Positions 15,301-28,049 of a DNA stretch of 64,000 nt are shown piece after piece. The translations under genes were made by a program, and so were the position numbers. How positions within the stretch are numbered: position 1 is the first letter of the stretch; each line of letters opens with the position of its first letter. This stretch comes from Diplolepis rosae (Eukaryota; Arthropoda; Insecta; Hymenoptera; Diplolepididae): contig JAPYXD010000680.1 in NCBI GenBank assembly GCA_030998225.1, positions 14,880,001 through 14,944,000 on the forward strand. Reading direction: 5' to 3'. The notes beneath the pieces were generated by a model. The model made no database searches, had not been told where the DNA came from, and saw only the letters and a program-made list of their open reading frames with translations.

Positions 15301-17725
15301 ACAAGGTCTTCGGACTAACCAAACTTTACTAATAAAAGCCCAAAGTCGCGAAACTGAGAAAAATCGGTCGGTTTATTCTAGCGATTATCCTGAGCAATCT
15401 ATGCTATATATCCAGATCAGATCAATTTCAGAAGACACTAGAGATTCGGAGCTTTGTCCCAAACACCCTCACAAGAACCTCGACGTAACCAAACATTACT
15501 AATAAAAGTCCAAAGTCGCGAAACGGAGAAAAGTCGGTCGGTTCATTCTAGCGATTATCCTGAGCAATCTATGCTATATATCCAGCTCAGATAAATTTCA
15601 GAAGACACTAGAGATTCGGAGCTTTGTCCCAAACAGCCTCACAAGAACCTCGACCTAACCAAACATTTCCAAAGTCGCGAAACTGAGACAAGTCGGTCCT
15701 ACCCCTTCAGTGATCTCGTCCTGATGCCAAGGAATGGAAATCAAAGAAAAAACTAGTAGCAAAAAGAACAGCATTCCTTAAGGGTGGGGGTACAAATTAT
15801 GTATATACTTCTCTTAAAGTGGTGACTTCGAAATAAAACATCTAACTGTATGCAAATAACATTATAGAGTATTCTATGCAATATCTCTATTCTAGCCCAG
15901 TTCCAGCTGACTCTGGTGACCCTGAGCTTTGTCCCGAGCACCCTCACAAGAAGCTTGACCTAACCAAACTTTACTTATAAAAGTCCAAATTCGCGAAACT
16001 GAGAACAGTAGGTCGATTCATTCTAGCGATTATTCTGAGAAATCTATGCTATATATCCAACACAGATCAATTTCAGAAGACACTAGAGACTTGGATCTTT
16101 GTCCCAAGCACCCTCACAAGATCTTCGGACTAACCGGACTTTACTAATAAAAGCCCAAAGTCGCGAAACTGAGAAAAATCGGTCGGTTTATTCTAGCGAT
16201 TATCCTGAGCAATCTATGCTATGTATCCACTTCAGATCAATTTCAGAAGACACTCGAGACTAGGAGCTTTGTTCGGAGTACCTTCAAAACAACATCGGAC
16301 TAACCAAACTTGACTTATAAAAGCCCAAAGTCGCGAAACTGAGACAATTCGGTCCTACCTTGTCAGTGATCTCGTCCTGATGCCAAGGAATGGAGATCAA
16401 CAAGAAAATTAACTGGAAAAAGTCCAACAGCCTGTGAGGGTGGGAGTAGCAATTAAGTATCTACTTCTCTTAAAGTGGTGACTTCGAAAGAAAACATCTA
16501 ACAATATAAAAATCACATTATAAAGTAATAGATGCAATATTCTTGTGCGAGTTCAGTTCCAGCTGACTTAAGAGACTTGGAGCTTTGTCCTAAGCACCCT
16601 CAAAAGAAGCTCGACCTAACCAAACATTACTAATAAAAGTCCAAAGTCGCGAAACGGAGAAAAGTCGGTCGATTCATTCTAGCGATTATCCTGAGCAATC
16701 TATGCTATATATCCAACTCAGAGCAATTTCAGAAGACACTAGAGACTTGGATCTTTGTCCCAAGCACCCTCACAAGGTCTTCGGACTAACCAAATTTTAC
16801 TAATAAAAGCCCAAATTCGCGAAACTGAGAAAAATCGGTCGGTTTATTCTAGCGATTATCCTGAGCAATCTATGCTATATATCCAGATCAGATCAATTTC
16901 AGAAGACACTAGAGATTCGGAGCTTTGTCCCAAACAGCCTCACAAGAACCTCGACCTAACCAAACATTACTAATAAAAGTCCAAAGTCGCGAAACTGAGA
17001 CAAGTCGGTCGACTCATTCTGGCGATTATTCTGAGCAATCTATGCTATATATCCAGCTCAGATCAACTTCAGAAGACACTAGAGATTAGGAGCTTTGTCC
17101 CAAACACCCTCACAAGAACCTCTACGTAACCAAACATTACTAATAAAAGTCCAAAGTCGCGAAACGGAGAAAAGTCGGTCGATTCAGTCTAGCGATTATC
17201 CTGAGCAATCTATGCTATATATCCAACTCAGATCAATTTCAGAAGACACTAGAGACTTGGATCTTTGTCCCAAGCACCCTCACAAGGTCTTCGGACTAAC
17301 CAAACTTTACTAATAAAAGCCCAAATTCGCGGAACGGAGAAAAGTCGGTCGATTCATTCTAGCGATTATTCTGAGCAATCTATGCTATATATCCAGCTCA
17401 GATCAATTTCAGAAGACACTAGAGATTCGGAGCTTTGTCCCAAACACCCTCACAAGAACCTCGACCTAACCAAACATTTCCAAATTCGCGAAACTGAGAA
17501 CAGTAGGTCGATTCATTCTAGCGATTATCCTGAGAAATCTATGCTATATATCCAACACAGATCAATTTCAGAAGACACTAGAGACTTGGAGCTTTGTCCC
17601 AATCACCCTCACAAGATCTTCGGACTAACCAAACTTTACTTATAAAAGCCCAAAGACGCGAAACTGAGAAAAGTCGGTCGGTTCATTCTAGCGATTATCC
17701 TGAGCAATCTATGCTATATATCCAA
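12400..17725 (+). repeat. Higher-order repeat of 2,639 bp, two tandem copies
   Basis: The block beginning near 12,400 repeats at exactly +2,639 bp. Markers: long monomers at 13,050/15,689 and 13,706/16,345, and short-monomer variants at 12,645/15,284, 14,456/17,095, 14,626/17,265 and 14,955/17,594. Each copy holds two kinds of long monomer (one with CCTACCCCTTCA, one with CCTACCTTGTCA) 656 bp apart. Similarity fades after about 17,725. The long-monomer pair also resembles the one near 1,465-1,940, so the unit has been copied across the array. Confidence 0.85.
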
Positions 17726-20700
17726 CTCAGAGCAATTTCAGAAGACACTAGAGACTTGGATCTTTCTCCCAAGCACCCTCACAAGATCTTCGGACTAACC
17801 AGACTTTACTAATAAAAGCCCAAAGTCGCGAAACTGAGAAAAATCGGTCGGTTTATTCTAGCGATTATCCTGAGCAATCTATGCTGTGTATCCACTTCAG
17901 ATCAATTTCAGAAGACACTCGAGACTTGGAGCTTTGTTCGGAGTACCTTCAAAACAACTTCAGACTAACCAAACTTGACTTATAAAAGCCCAAAGTCGCG
18001 AAACTGAGACAATTCGGTCCTACCTTGTCAGTGATCTCGTCCTGATGCCAAGGAATGGAGATCAACAAGAAAATTAACTGGAAAAAGTCCAACAGCCTGT
18101 GAGGGTGGGAGTAGCAATTAAGTATCTACTTCTCTTAAACTGGTGACTTCGAAAGAAAACATCTAACAATATAAAAATCACATTATAAAGTAATAGATGC
18201 AATATTCTTGTGCGAGTTCAGTTCCAGCTGACTTAAGAGACATGGCGCTTTGTCCTAAGCACCCTCAAAAGAAGCTCGACCTAACCAAACTTTACTTATA
18301 AAAGTCCAAAGTCGCGAAACTGAGAAAAGTCGGTCGGTTCATTCTAGCGATTATCCTGAGCAATCTATGCTATATATCCAACTCAGATCAATTTCAGAAC
18401 ACAATAGAGACTTGGAGCTTTGTCCCAAGCACCCTCACAAGAACCTCGACCTAACCAAACATAACTAATAAAAGTCCAAAGTCGCGAAACTGAGAAAAGT
18501 CGGTCGGTTCATTCTAGCGATTATCCTGAGCAATCTATGCTATATATCCAACTCAGAGCAATTTCAGAAGACACTAGAGACTTGGATCTTTGTCCCAATC
18601 ACCCTCACAAGATCTTCGGACTAACCAAACTTTACTTATAAAAGCCCAAAGACGCGAAACTGAGAAAAGTCGGTCGGTTCATTCTAGCGATTATCCTGAG
18701 CAATCTATGCTATATATCCAACTCAGAGCAATTTCAGAAGACACTAGAGACTTGGATCTTTGTTCGGAGTACCTTCAAAAGAACTTCACACTAACCAAAC
18801 TTGACTTATAAAAGCCCAAAGTCGCGAAACTGAGAAAAGACGGTCGGTTCATTCTAGCGATTATCCTGAGCAATCTATGATATATATCCAACTCAGATCA
18901 ATTTCAGAACACAATAGAGACTTGGAGCTTTGTCCCAAGCACCCTCACAAGGTCTTCGGACTAACCAAACTTTACTAATAAAAGCCCAAATTCGCGAAAC
19001 TGAGAAAAATCGGTCGGTTTATTCTGGCGATTATCCTGAGCAATCTCTGCTATATATCCAGATCAGATCAATTTCAGAAGACACTAGAGATTCGGAGCTT
19101 TGTCCCAAACACCCTCACAAGAACCTCGACGTAACGAAACATTACTAATAAAAGTCCAAAGTCGCGAAACTGAGATAGTTCGGTCGGTACACTCTACGAT
19201 TATCCTGAGAAATATATGATATATATCTACATCCGCTCAATTCCAGCATAGTCTTAAGACATACAGCTTTGATCTGAGTACCTTCATAAGCACTTCGAAC
19301 CAACCGAAGTCTACTTTTCATAATCCAAAGCGGCGAAACTGAGATAATTCGTTCGGTACACTCTAGCGATTAACCTGAGAAATATATGATATATATGTAC
19401 ATCAGCTCAATTCCAGCATATTCTTGAAACATACAGCTTTGATCTGAGTTCTTTCACAAGCACCTCGGCCCAACCAAACTGTAGATATAATAGTTCAAAG
19501 TCGAAAAACTGAGACATGTCGGACCTACCCTTCTAGCATTTACGACCAGAAGCCGCGGAAAGCAAATATAAATGAAGACTAGTAGCAAAAAGCCCAACAG
19601 ATTTCTAGGGTGGGGGTGGAAACCACATATGTACTTCTATACAGTGGTTTCTTTGAAACAAAACTTCTAACAGTATTAAAATCTCATTATTCAGTGATCT
19701 ATGCTACATATTTACAACTACTCAATTGCTGCTGAATCTTGACACTCGGAGCTTTAACCTGAGTACCTTCACATGCTCTTCCGACCAACCGAAGTATACT
19801 TATAATAGTCCAAAGCCGCGAAACTGAGATAGTTCGGTCGGTACACTCTACGATTATCCTAAGAAATCTATGCTATAGATTTACATCTACTCAATTCCTG
19901 CTGATTGTTGACACCTAGAGCTTTAACCTGAGTACCTTCAAATGCTCTTCCGACCAATCGAAGTATACTTATAATAGTCCAAAGCAGCGAAACTCAGATA
20001 TTTCGGTCGGTACACTCTACGATTATCCTGAGAAATCTATGCAAGATACCTACATCTGTTCAATTCCAGCATATTTTTGGGACACAGAGCTTTAATCTGA
20101 GTACCTTCAAAACCACTTCGGACAAACCGAAGTCTACTTATAATAGTCCAAAATGGCGAAACTGAGATAATTCGGTCGGTACACTCTAGCGATTAACCTG
20201 AGAAATATATGATATATATGTACATCCGCTCAATTCCAGCATATTCTTGAGACATACAGCTTTGATCTGAGTACATTCACAAGCACCTCGGCCCAACCAA
20301 ACTGTACTTATAATAGTCCAAAGTCGAAAAACTGAGACAAGTCGGTCCTACCATTCTAGCATTTACGACCAGAGGCCGAGAAAAGCAAGTATTAATGAAG
20401 ACTAGTAGCACAAAAGCCCAACAGTTTTTTAGGGTGGGGGTGAAGACTACGTATGTACTTCTCTTACAGTGATTTCTTTGAAACAAAACTTCTAACAGTA
20501 TTAAAATCTCATTATTCAGTGATCTATGCTACATATTTACAACTACTCAATTGCTGCTGAATCTTGACACTCGGAGCTTTAACCTGAGTACCTTCACATG
20601 CTCTTCCGACCAACCGAAGTATACTTATAATAGTCCAAAGCAGCGAAACTGAGATAGTTTGGTGGGTACACTATAGCGATTATCCTTAGAATTCAATGAT

Positions 20701-23700
20701 ATACATCTACATCTACTCAATTTCTGCTGATACTTGATACTTAGAGCATTGATCTAAGTATCTTCAAAAGCACTTCGGACAAATCGAAGTCTACTTATAA
20801 TAGTCCAAAGCCGCGAAACTGAGATAGTTCGGTCGGTACACTCTACGATTATCCTAAGAAATCTATGCAATATACCTACATTTGCTCAATTCCAGCATAT
20901 TCTTGAGACATACAGCTTTGATCTGAGTACTTTCACAAGCACCTCGGCCCAACCAAACTGTACTCATAATAGTTCATAGTCTAATAACTGAGACATGTCG
21001 GTCCTACCATTCTAGCATTTACGACCAGAGGCCGAGAAAAGCAAGTATTAATGAAGACTAGTAGCACAAAAGCCCAACAGTTTTTTAGGGTGGGGGTGAA
21101 GACTACGTATGTACTTCTCTTACAGTGATTTCTTTGAAACAAAACTTCTAACAGTATTAAAATCTCATTATTCAGTGATCTATGCTACATATTTACATCT
21201 ACTCAATTCCTGCTGAATCTTGACGCTTGGAGCTTCAACCTGAGTACCTTCACAAGCACTTCCAACCAACCGGAGTGTACTTAAAATAGTACAAATCTGC
21301 GAAACTGAGATAGTTCGGTCGGTACACTCTAGCGATTATCCTTGGAATTCAATGATATACATCTACATCTGCTCAATTTCTGCTGATACTTGACACTTAG
21401 AGCTTTAACCTGAGTACCTTCACAAATACTTCCAACCAACCGAAGTGTACTTAAAATAGACCAAATCAGCGAAACTGAGACTTTTCGGTCAGAACATTCT
21501 AGCGATTATCCTTAGAATTCAATGATATACATCTACATCTGCTCAATTTCTGCTGATACTTGACACTTAGAGCTTTAACCTGAGTACCTTCAAAAATACT
21601 TCAAACCAACCGAATTGTACTTAAAATAGTCCAAATCTGCGAAACTGAGACAATTCGGTCAGAACATTCTAGCGATTATCCTAAGAAATCTATGCAATAT
21701 ACCTACATTTGCTCAATTCCAGCATATTCTTGAGACATACAGCTTTGATCTGAGTACTTTCACAAGCACCTCGGCCCAACCAAACTGTACTCATAATAGT
21801 TCATAGTCTAATAACTGAGACATGTCGGTCCTATCCTTCTAGCATATACGACCAGAAGCCGCGGAAAGCAAATATAAATGAAGACTAGTAGCACAAAAGC
21901 CCAACAGTTTTTTAGGGTGGGGGGTGGAAATTACTTATATACTTCTCTTACAGTGTTTTCTTTGAAACAAAACTTCTAACAGTATTAAAATCTCATTATT
22001 CAGTGATCTATGCTACATATTTACAACTACTCAATTGCTGCTGAATCTTGACACTTAGAGCTTTAACCTGAGTACCTTCAAAAATACTTCAAACCAACCG
22101 AATTGTACTTAAAATAGTCCAAATCTGCGAAACTGAGACAATTCGGTCAGAACATTCTAGCGATTATCCTTAGAATTCAATGATATACATCTACATCTGC
22201 TCAATTTCTGCTGATACTTGACACTTAGAGCTTTAACCTGAGTACCTTCACAAATACTTCAAACCAACCGAATTGTACTTAAAATAGTCCAAATCTGCGA
22301 AACTGAGACAATTCGGTCAGAACATTCTAGCGATTATCCTAAGAAATCTATGCAATATACCTACATTTGCTCAATTCCAGCATATTCTTGAGACATACAG
22401 CTTTGATCTGAGTACTTTCACAAGCACCTCGGCCCAACCAAACTGTACTCATAATAGTTCATAGTCTAATAACTGAGACATGTCGGTCCTATCCTTCTAG
22501 CATATACGACCAGAAGCCGCGGAAAGCAAATATAAATGAAGACTAGTAGCACAAAAGCCCAACAGTTTTTTAGGGTGGGGGGTGGAAATTACTTATATAC
22601 TTCTCTTACAGTGTTTTCTTTGAAACAAAACTTCTAACAGTATTAAAATCTCATTATTCAGTGATCTATGCTACATATTTACATCTACTCAATTGCTGCT
22701 GAATCTTGACACTTGGAGCTTTAACCTGAGTACCTTCACATGCTCTTTCGACCAACCGAAGTATACTTATAATAGTCCAACGCAGCGAAACTGAGATAGT
22801 TCGGTCGGTACACTCTAGCGATTATCCTGAGAAATATATGATATATATGTACATCCGCTCAATTCCAGCATATTCTTGAAACATACAGCTTTGATCTGAG
22901 TACTTTCACAAGCACTTCGGCCCAACCAAACTGTACTTATAATAGTTCATAGTCTAATAACTGAGACATGTCGGTCCTATCCTTCTAGCATATACGACCA
23001 GAGGCCGAGAAATGCAAGTATTAATGAAGACTAGTAGCAAAAGGCCCAACAGATTTTTAGGGTGGGGGTGAAGACTACGTATGTAATTCTCTTACAGTGG
23101 TTTCTTTGAAACAAAACTTCTAACAGTATTAAAATCTCATTATTCAGTGATATATGCTACATATTTACATCTACTCAATTCCTGCTGAATCTTGACGCTT
23201 GGAGCTTTAAGCTGAGTACCTCCACATGCTCTTCCGACCAACCGAAGTATACTTATAATAGTCCAAAGCAGCGAAACTGAGATAGTTCGGTCGGTACACT
23301 CTAGCGATTATCCTGAGAAATATATGATATATATGTACATCCGCTCAATTCCAGCATATTCTTGAAACATACAGCTTTGATCTGAGTACTTTCACAAGCA
23401 CTTCGGCCCAACCAAACTGTACTTATAATAGTTCAAAGTCGAAAAACTGAGACATGTCGGTCCTACCCTTCTAGCATTTACGACCAGAAGCCGCGGAAAG
23501 CAAATATAAATGAAGACTAGTAGCACAAAAGCCCAACAGTTTTTTAGGGTGGGGGGTGGAAATTACTTATATACTTCTCTTACAGTGTTTTCTTTGAAAC
23601 AAAACTTCTAACAGTATTAAAATCTCATTATTCAGTGATCTATGCTACATATTTACATCTACTCAATTGCTGCTGAATCTTGACACTTGGAGCTTTAACC

Positions 23701-24706
23701 TGAGTACCTTCACATGCTCTTTCGACCATCCGAAGTCTACTTATAATAGTCCAAATCAGCGAAACTGAGATAGTTTGGTGGGTACACTATAGCGATTATC
23801 CTTAGAATTCAATGATATACATCTACATCTACTCAATTTCTGCTGATACTTGATACTTAGAGCATTGATCTAAGTATCTTCAAAAGCACTTCGGACAAAT
23901 CGAAGTCTACTTATAATAGTCCAAAGCCGCGAAACTGAGATAGTTCGGTCGGTACACTCTACGATTATCCTAAGAAATCTATGCAATATACCTACATTTG
24001 CTCAATTCCAGCATATTCTTGAGACATACAGCTTTGATCTGAGTACTTTCACAAGCACCTCGGCCCAACCAAACTGTACTCATAATAGTTCATAGTCTAA
24101 TAACTGAGACATGTCGGTCCTATCCTTCTAGCATATACGACCAGAGGCCGAGAAATGCAAGTATTAATGAAGACTAGTAGCAAAAGGCCCAACAGATTTT
24201 TAGGGTGGGGGTGAAGACTACGTATGTAATTCTCTTACAGTGGTTTCTTTGAAACAAAACTTCTAACAGTATTAAAATCTCATTATTCAGTGATATATGC
24301 TACATATTTACATCTACTCAATTCCTGCTGAATCTTGACGCTTGGAGCTTTAAGCTGAGTACCTCCACATGCTCTTCCGACCAACCGAAGTATACTTATA
24401 ATAGTCCAAAGCAGCGAAACTGAGATAGTTCGGTGGGTACACTTTACGATTATCCTTAGAATTCTATAATATATGTCTACATCTGCTCAATTTCTGCTGA
24501 TACTTGACACTTAGAGCTTCAACCTGAGTACCTTCACAAGCACTTCCAACCAACCGAAGTCTGCTTATAATAGTCCAAATCCGCGAAACTGAGATATTTC
24601 TGTCCTACCCTTCTAGCATTTACGACCGGAAGCCGAGGAAAGCAAATATAAATGAAGACTAGCAGCAAAAAGCCCAACAGATATTTAGGGCGGGGTGTGG
24701 CGGTGC

Positions 24707-24721
24707 GGGGGGGGGGGGGGG
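24707..24721 (+). repeat. Mononucleotide G15 run inside a long monomer
   Basis: Fifteen consecutive G follow GGGCGGGGTGTGGCGGTGC. Other long monomers have only a short G tract here (GGGTGGGGGTG). The run largely accounts for the unusual 844-bp step of this unit. It could be a slippage product, a G-quadruplex-prone site or an assembly problem. Confidence 0.9.
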
Positions 24722-26130
24722 AACTACTTTTCTATTTCTCTTACAGTGGTTTCTTCGAAAATAAAACTTCTAACAGTATCAAAATCACATTATACAGTGA
24801 TCTATGCTATATATGTACATCTACTCAATTCCTGCTGATTGTTAACGCCTAGAGCTTTAACCTGAGTACCTTCAAATGCTCTTCCGACCAATCGAAGTAT
24901 ACTTATAATAGTCCAATCAGCGAAACTCAGATAGTGCGGTCTGTACACTCTACGATTTTCCTGACAAATCTATGCAATATACCTACATCTGCTCAATTCC
25001 AGCATGTTTTTAAGAAACAGAGCTTTGATTTCTCTACGTTCAAAAGCACTTCGGACCAACCGAAGTATACTTATAATAGTCCAAAGCAGCGAAACTGAGA
25101 TAGTTCGGTCGGTACACTCTACGATTATCCTGAGAAATCTATACAATATACCTACATCTGCTCAATTCCAGCAGATATTTAAGACACAGAGCTTTGATCT
25201 GAGTACCTTCACATGCACTTCCGACCAACCAAAGTATACTTAAAATAGTCCAAATGCGCGAAACTGATACTAGTTTGTCAGAACATTCTAGCGATTATCC
25301 TGAGAAATCTATGCAATATACAACATCTGCACAATTCCAGCATATTCTTGAGACATACAGCTTTGATCTGAGTACATTCACAAGCACCTCGGCCCAACCA
25401 AACTGTACTTATAATAGTCCAAAGTCGAAAAACTGAGACAAGTCGGTCCTACCATTCTAGCATTTACGACCAGAGGCCGAGAAAAGCAAGTATTAATGAA
25501 GACTAGTAGCACAAAAGCCCAACAGTTTTTTAGGGTCGGTGGTGGAGATTGCTTATATACTTCTCTTACAGTGATTTCTTTGAAACAAAACTTCTAACAA
25601 TATCCAAATCATATTATACACCGATCTGTGCTACATATTTTCATGTACTCAATTCCTGCTGATTCTTGACACTTAGAGCTTTAAGCTGAGTACCTCCACA
25701 TGCTCTTCCGACCAACCGAAGTATACTTATAATAGTCCAAAGCAGCGAAACTGAGATAGTTCGGTCGGTACACTCTAGCGATTATCCTGAGAAATATATG
25801 ATATATATGTACATCCGCTCAATTCCAGCATATTCTTGAAACATACAGCTTTGATCTGAGTACTTTCACAAGCACTTCGGCCCAACCAAACTGTACTTAT
25901 AATAGTTCAAAGTCGAAAAACTGAGACATGTCGGTCCTACCCTTCTAGCATTTACGACCAGAGGATTTCGTCCAGAGGCCAAGGAATGGAAATGAGAAAA
26001 AAACTAGTTTCAAAATGTCCAACATTCTGTAAGGGTGGCAGTATAAATTATCTATGTAATTCTCTTACAGTGATCTCTTTGAAAGAAAACTCCTTACTGT
26101 ATACATATCACGTTATAGAATAACTTATGC

Positions 26131-26158
26131 TATATATATATATATATATATATATATA
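26131..26158 (+). repeat. (TA)n microsatellite within a degenerate satellite monomer
   Basis: About 14 TA units interrupt the monomer exactly where other monomers have GCTATATATCCA. It therefore looks like an expansion of the TATATA already present in the satellite monomer. Confidence 0.9.
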
Positions 26159-26400
26159 ACTCTGCTATATTCCAGCATTTTGTTGAGACATGGAGCTTCA
26201 AACTGAGTGCCGTTACAAGTATCTCGGCTTTACCAAATGGTACTTATAAGTGTCTTAAGTCGCGAAACTGAGACAAGTCGTTCGATTCCTTCTTGCGATT
26301 ATACTGAATAATCTATGCTTTATATTTAACTTTTCTCCAAACGCAGCTGACTCTGGAGACTTAGAACTTTGTCCCGAGTACCTTCGCAAGCAAGTACCAA

Positions 26401-28049
26401 ATTAAAATACGAATCCTTGGCGGAAAGAATGATATATTTAATAAAAGTAATCATTTTTTTGTTTCACTGTTTTTATTATATAGAAGGCCTATCCAGAAAT
26501 TGAAAATTTATATTTAGAGAGTATTATTTATATAATAGAGTACTGTAATTGAATTATAATCACTCTCAAAATTATTTCTAAATAACTTTTTAGTTTTTTT
26601 CTTCTAAATGTTGCACTTTAATAACTAGTTAAATTAATTTCAAATTCTGCTCCAGTATCAAAAATTCATGTCAAATCGCGTTTTGGTATGAGGCGAAATA
26701 TAAACTATAAAAATAATTAATATTTAATAGATGTCTATTAATTATCAGAGAATTAGTTTTTAGACGTTTATGCGTGTATTGCTAAAAAATTTGCTTTCAT
26801 TAAAAACTACTCATAGTGGATTTGATGTTACGGTTCTAAATGTGTAAACATTTTATACAGAATTCTCTTCCTCTCGTTGCCGAATATTCGGTTTACTTTA
26901 TTTTGTGGCCCTATGTATGCTACACTAGAAAGTATGAGTTCTTTTTTTCAACCGGAATCACGTACCCCATCAGCCCTCGAAAAACTTTGTGGTCGCTTTC
27001 TGACATTTTCTCATTCCAGGATTTCCTGCGATACTCCACATAGTTTCATAGGTAAAGAATTACAAGATTCTTCAACAACCAGAATTTATTCGTTTATTTT
27101 ACAACTGTAGCCATTTTCCTACATCCTAAAACTCCTTAAAATCATGCACAGAAATATCTTACTCCTTTTTCAAAAATAATAAGCTGTTATGTTTCATATT
27201 CTTTATAATTCGTGATTATCTAAATGTGTTTTTTAAATTATTTAGAAATTGTAGGAATTATATAATGAAGCACTCCTAAGCTTTATTTCTCTTATTTCCC
27301 TGATTTTCATCAGAGGTTTCCGTCCTCAAAGAATTATTCAAGACACACATTTTATTTCTTTTTCGTAACAAAACGGATTATATGATAATTATATATACTT
27401 ACACTGAATTTAATCACCGATTCTAATTTAGTCATATTTTGATACAATCAGATTTTATGAGGTTATTTTTGAACAATCAATAATTATTTTTATTTGTTAA
27501 ATCTATTAAGTATATAACCGAACATAAATTTGTTTTTAACGAATTTCCTTTTTTCTTAATCTGAATATATTGAACTTTAATCGATTAAATCAGTAATTTT
27601 ACCCTTCAGCATAAAATTACTACTTGCATAGTCAAACTTGAGTCACTTAAATCAATTAGGTTTATTTAAAAATTGGTCCACGTTAATGAATTTCTAGTTA
27701 ATTTAGTCGTGTTTTGGTTAGATTAATCAAATCTTTTACTAATATTATACAGTGGACTAAAATTTTGCTTAATTCAATCAATATTTTAATTTTATCTGAA
27801 AATAGATATAGTAAGTTTGAATCTGATTTGGTCCAATTGAACTAATATTCTAATTTATCACAAATTTTTTTTCGTCCAACCAGAGAATATTCATTCATCT
27901 AACAAAATGGTTTGATCGTATTAAATTTTTTTTTTTCTGGGTGTACTATTGATTTCAAATCAATTAGTTGAGTTTGAAATTTTTGTCACCGCCTACATTA
28001 TCGGAGGATCACTAGTCCCGTATCAGATAGGATATGTTGTCGACAGGTG
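26401..28049. other. AT-rich intergenic DNA, no gene seen
   Basis: Satellite similarity stops near 26,400. The stretch is strongly AT-rich. Short open frames at 26,840-27,110 have no recognisable domain, coding bias or splice context. Nothing else could be supported. Confidence 0.5.

Larger units (their letters stand above)
1..19165 (+). repeat. Satellite domain 1: 170-bp monomers with nine ~318-bp long monomers
   Basis: Head-to-tail monomers recur every 169-170 bp, each carrying landmarks such as TTCTAGCGATTATCCTGAGC, GCTATATATCCA, CAATTTCAGAA and CTTCGGACTAACC. Roughly 96 short monomers are estimated from the length. Nine long monomers are recognised by GAGACAA followed by GGTCCTACC or GGACCTACC, anchored near 1,465, 1,940, 3,445, 12,076, 13,050, 13,706, 15,689, 16,345 and 18,010. 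Between 3,445 and 12,076 only short monomers occur (about 49 in 8.6 kb). Some monomers lack about 11 bp of the ATTACTAATAAAAGT segment. The array starts before base 1. A monomer close to nucleosome-plus-linker length and strong homogenisation fit a centromeric or pericentromeric satellite; that location is inferred. Confidence 0.97.
19166..26400 (+). repeat. Satellite domain 2: diverged relatives arranged as long plus 1-3 short monomers
   Basis: Monomers keep the layout of domain 1 but differ in sequence (for example GTCGGTACACTCTACGATT, CTCAATTCCAGCATATTCTT, CTGAGTACCTTCACAAGCAC). Long monomers, marked by CCTACC.TTCTAGCAT.TACGACC, anchor near 19,515, 20,338, 20,994, 21,821, 22,479, 22,967, 23,453, 24,110, 24,595, 25,439 and 25,927. 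The steps are 823, 656, 827, 658, 488, 486, 657, 485, 844 and 488 bp, that is one long unit (~318) plus one, two or three short units (~170). The last monomers before about 26,400 are the most degenerate, as expected at the edge of a satellite block. Confidence 0.92.

Noticed and set aside
2004..15947. Three near-identical 64-codon minus-strand frames (2,004-2,198; 13,114-13,308; 15,753-15,947)
   Set aside because: They start at GTG and are copies of one class of long satellite monomer, so their identity reflects array homogenisation, not protein conservation.
29..19148. Dozens of ~72-codon plus-strand frames repeating every 170 bp, some fused to ~125 codons
   Set aside because: They begin at TTG rather than ATG, overlap each other in shifting frames because 170 is not a multiple of three, and simply mirror the satellite monomer. 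No splice or translation context supports them.
1..19165. CENP-B box in the monomer (CTTCGGACTAACCAAAC)
   Set aside because: It fits only the TTCG....A..C part of the consensus; the essential CGGG end reads CAAA, so no real match.
1..26400. CRISPR-like array of repeats
   Set aside because: The repeats are continuous 170-bp satellite monomers without short spacer units, in a sequence with clear eukaryotic features.
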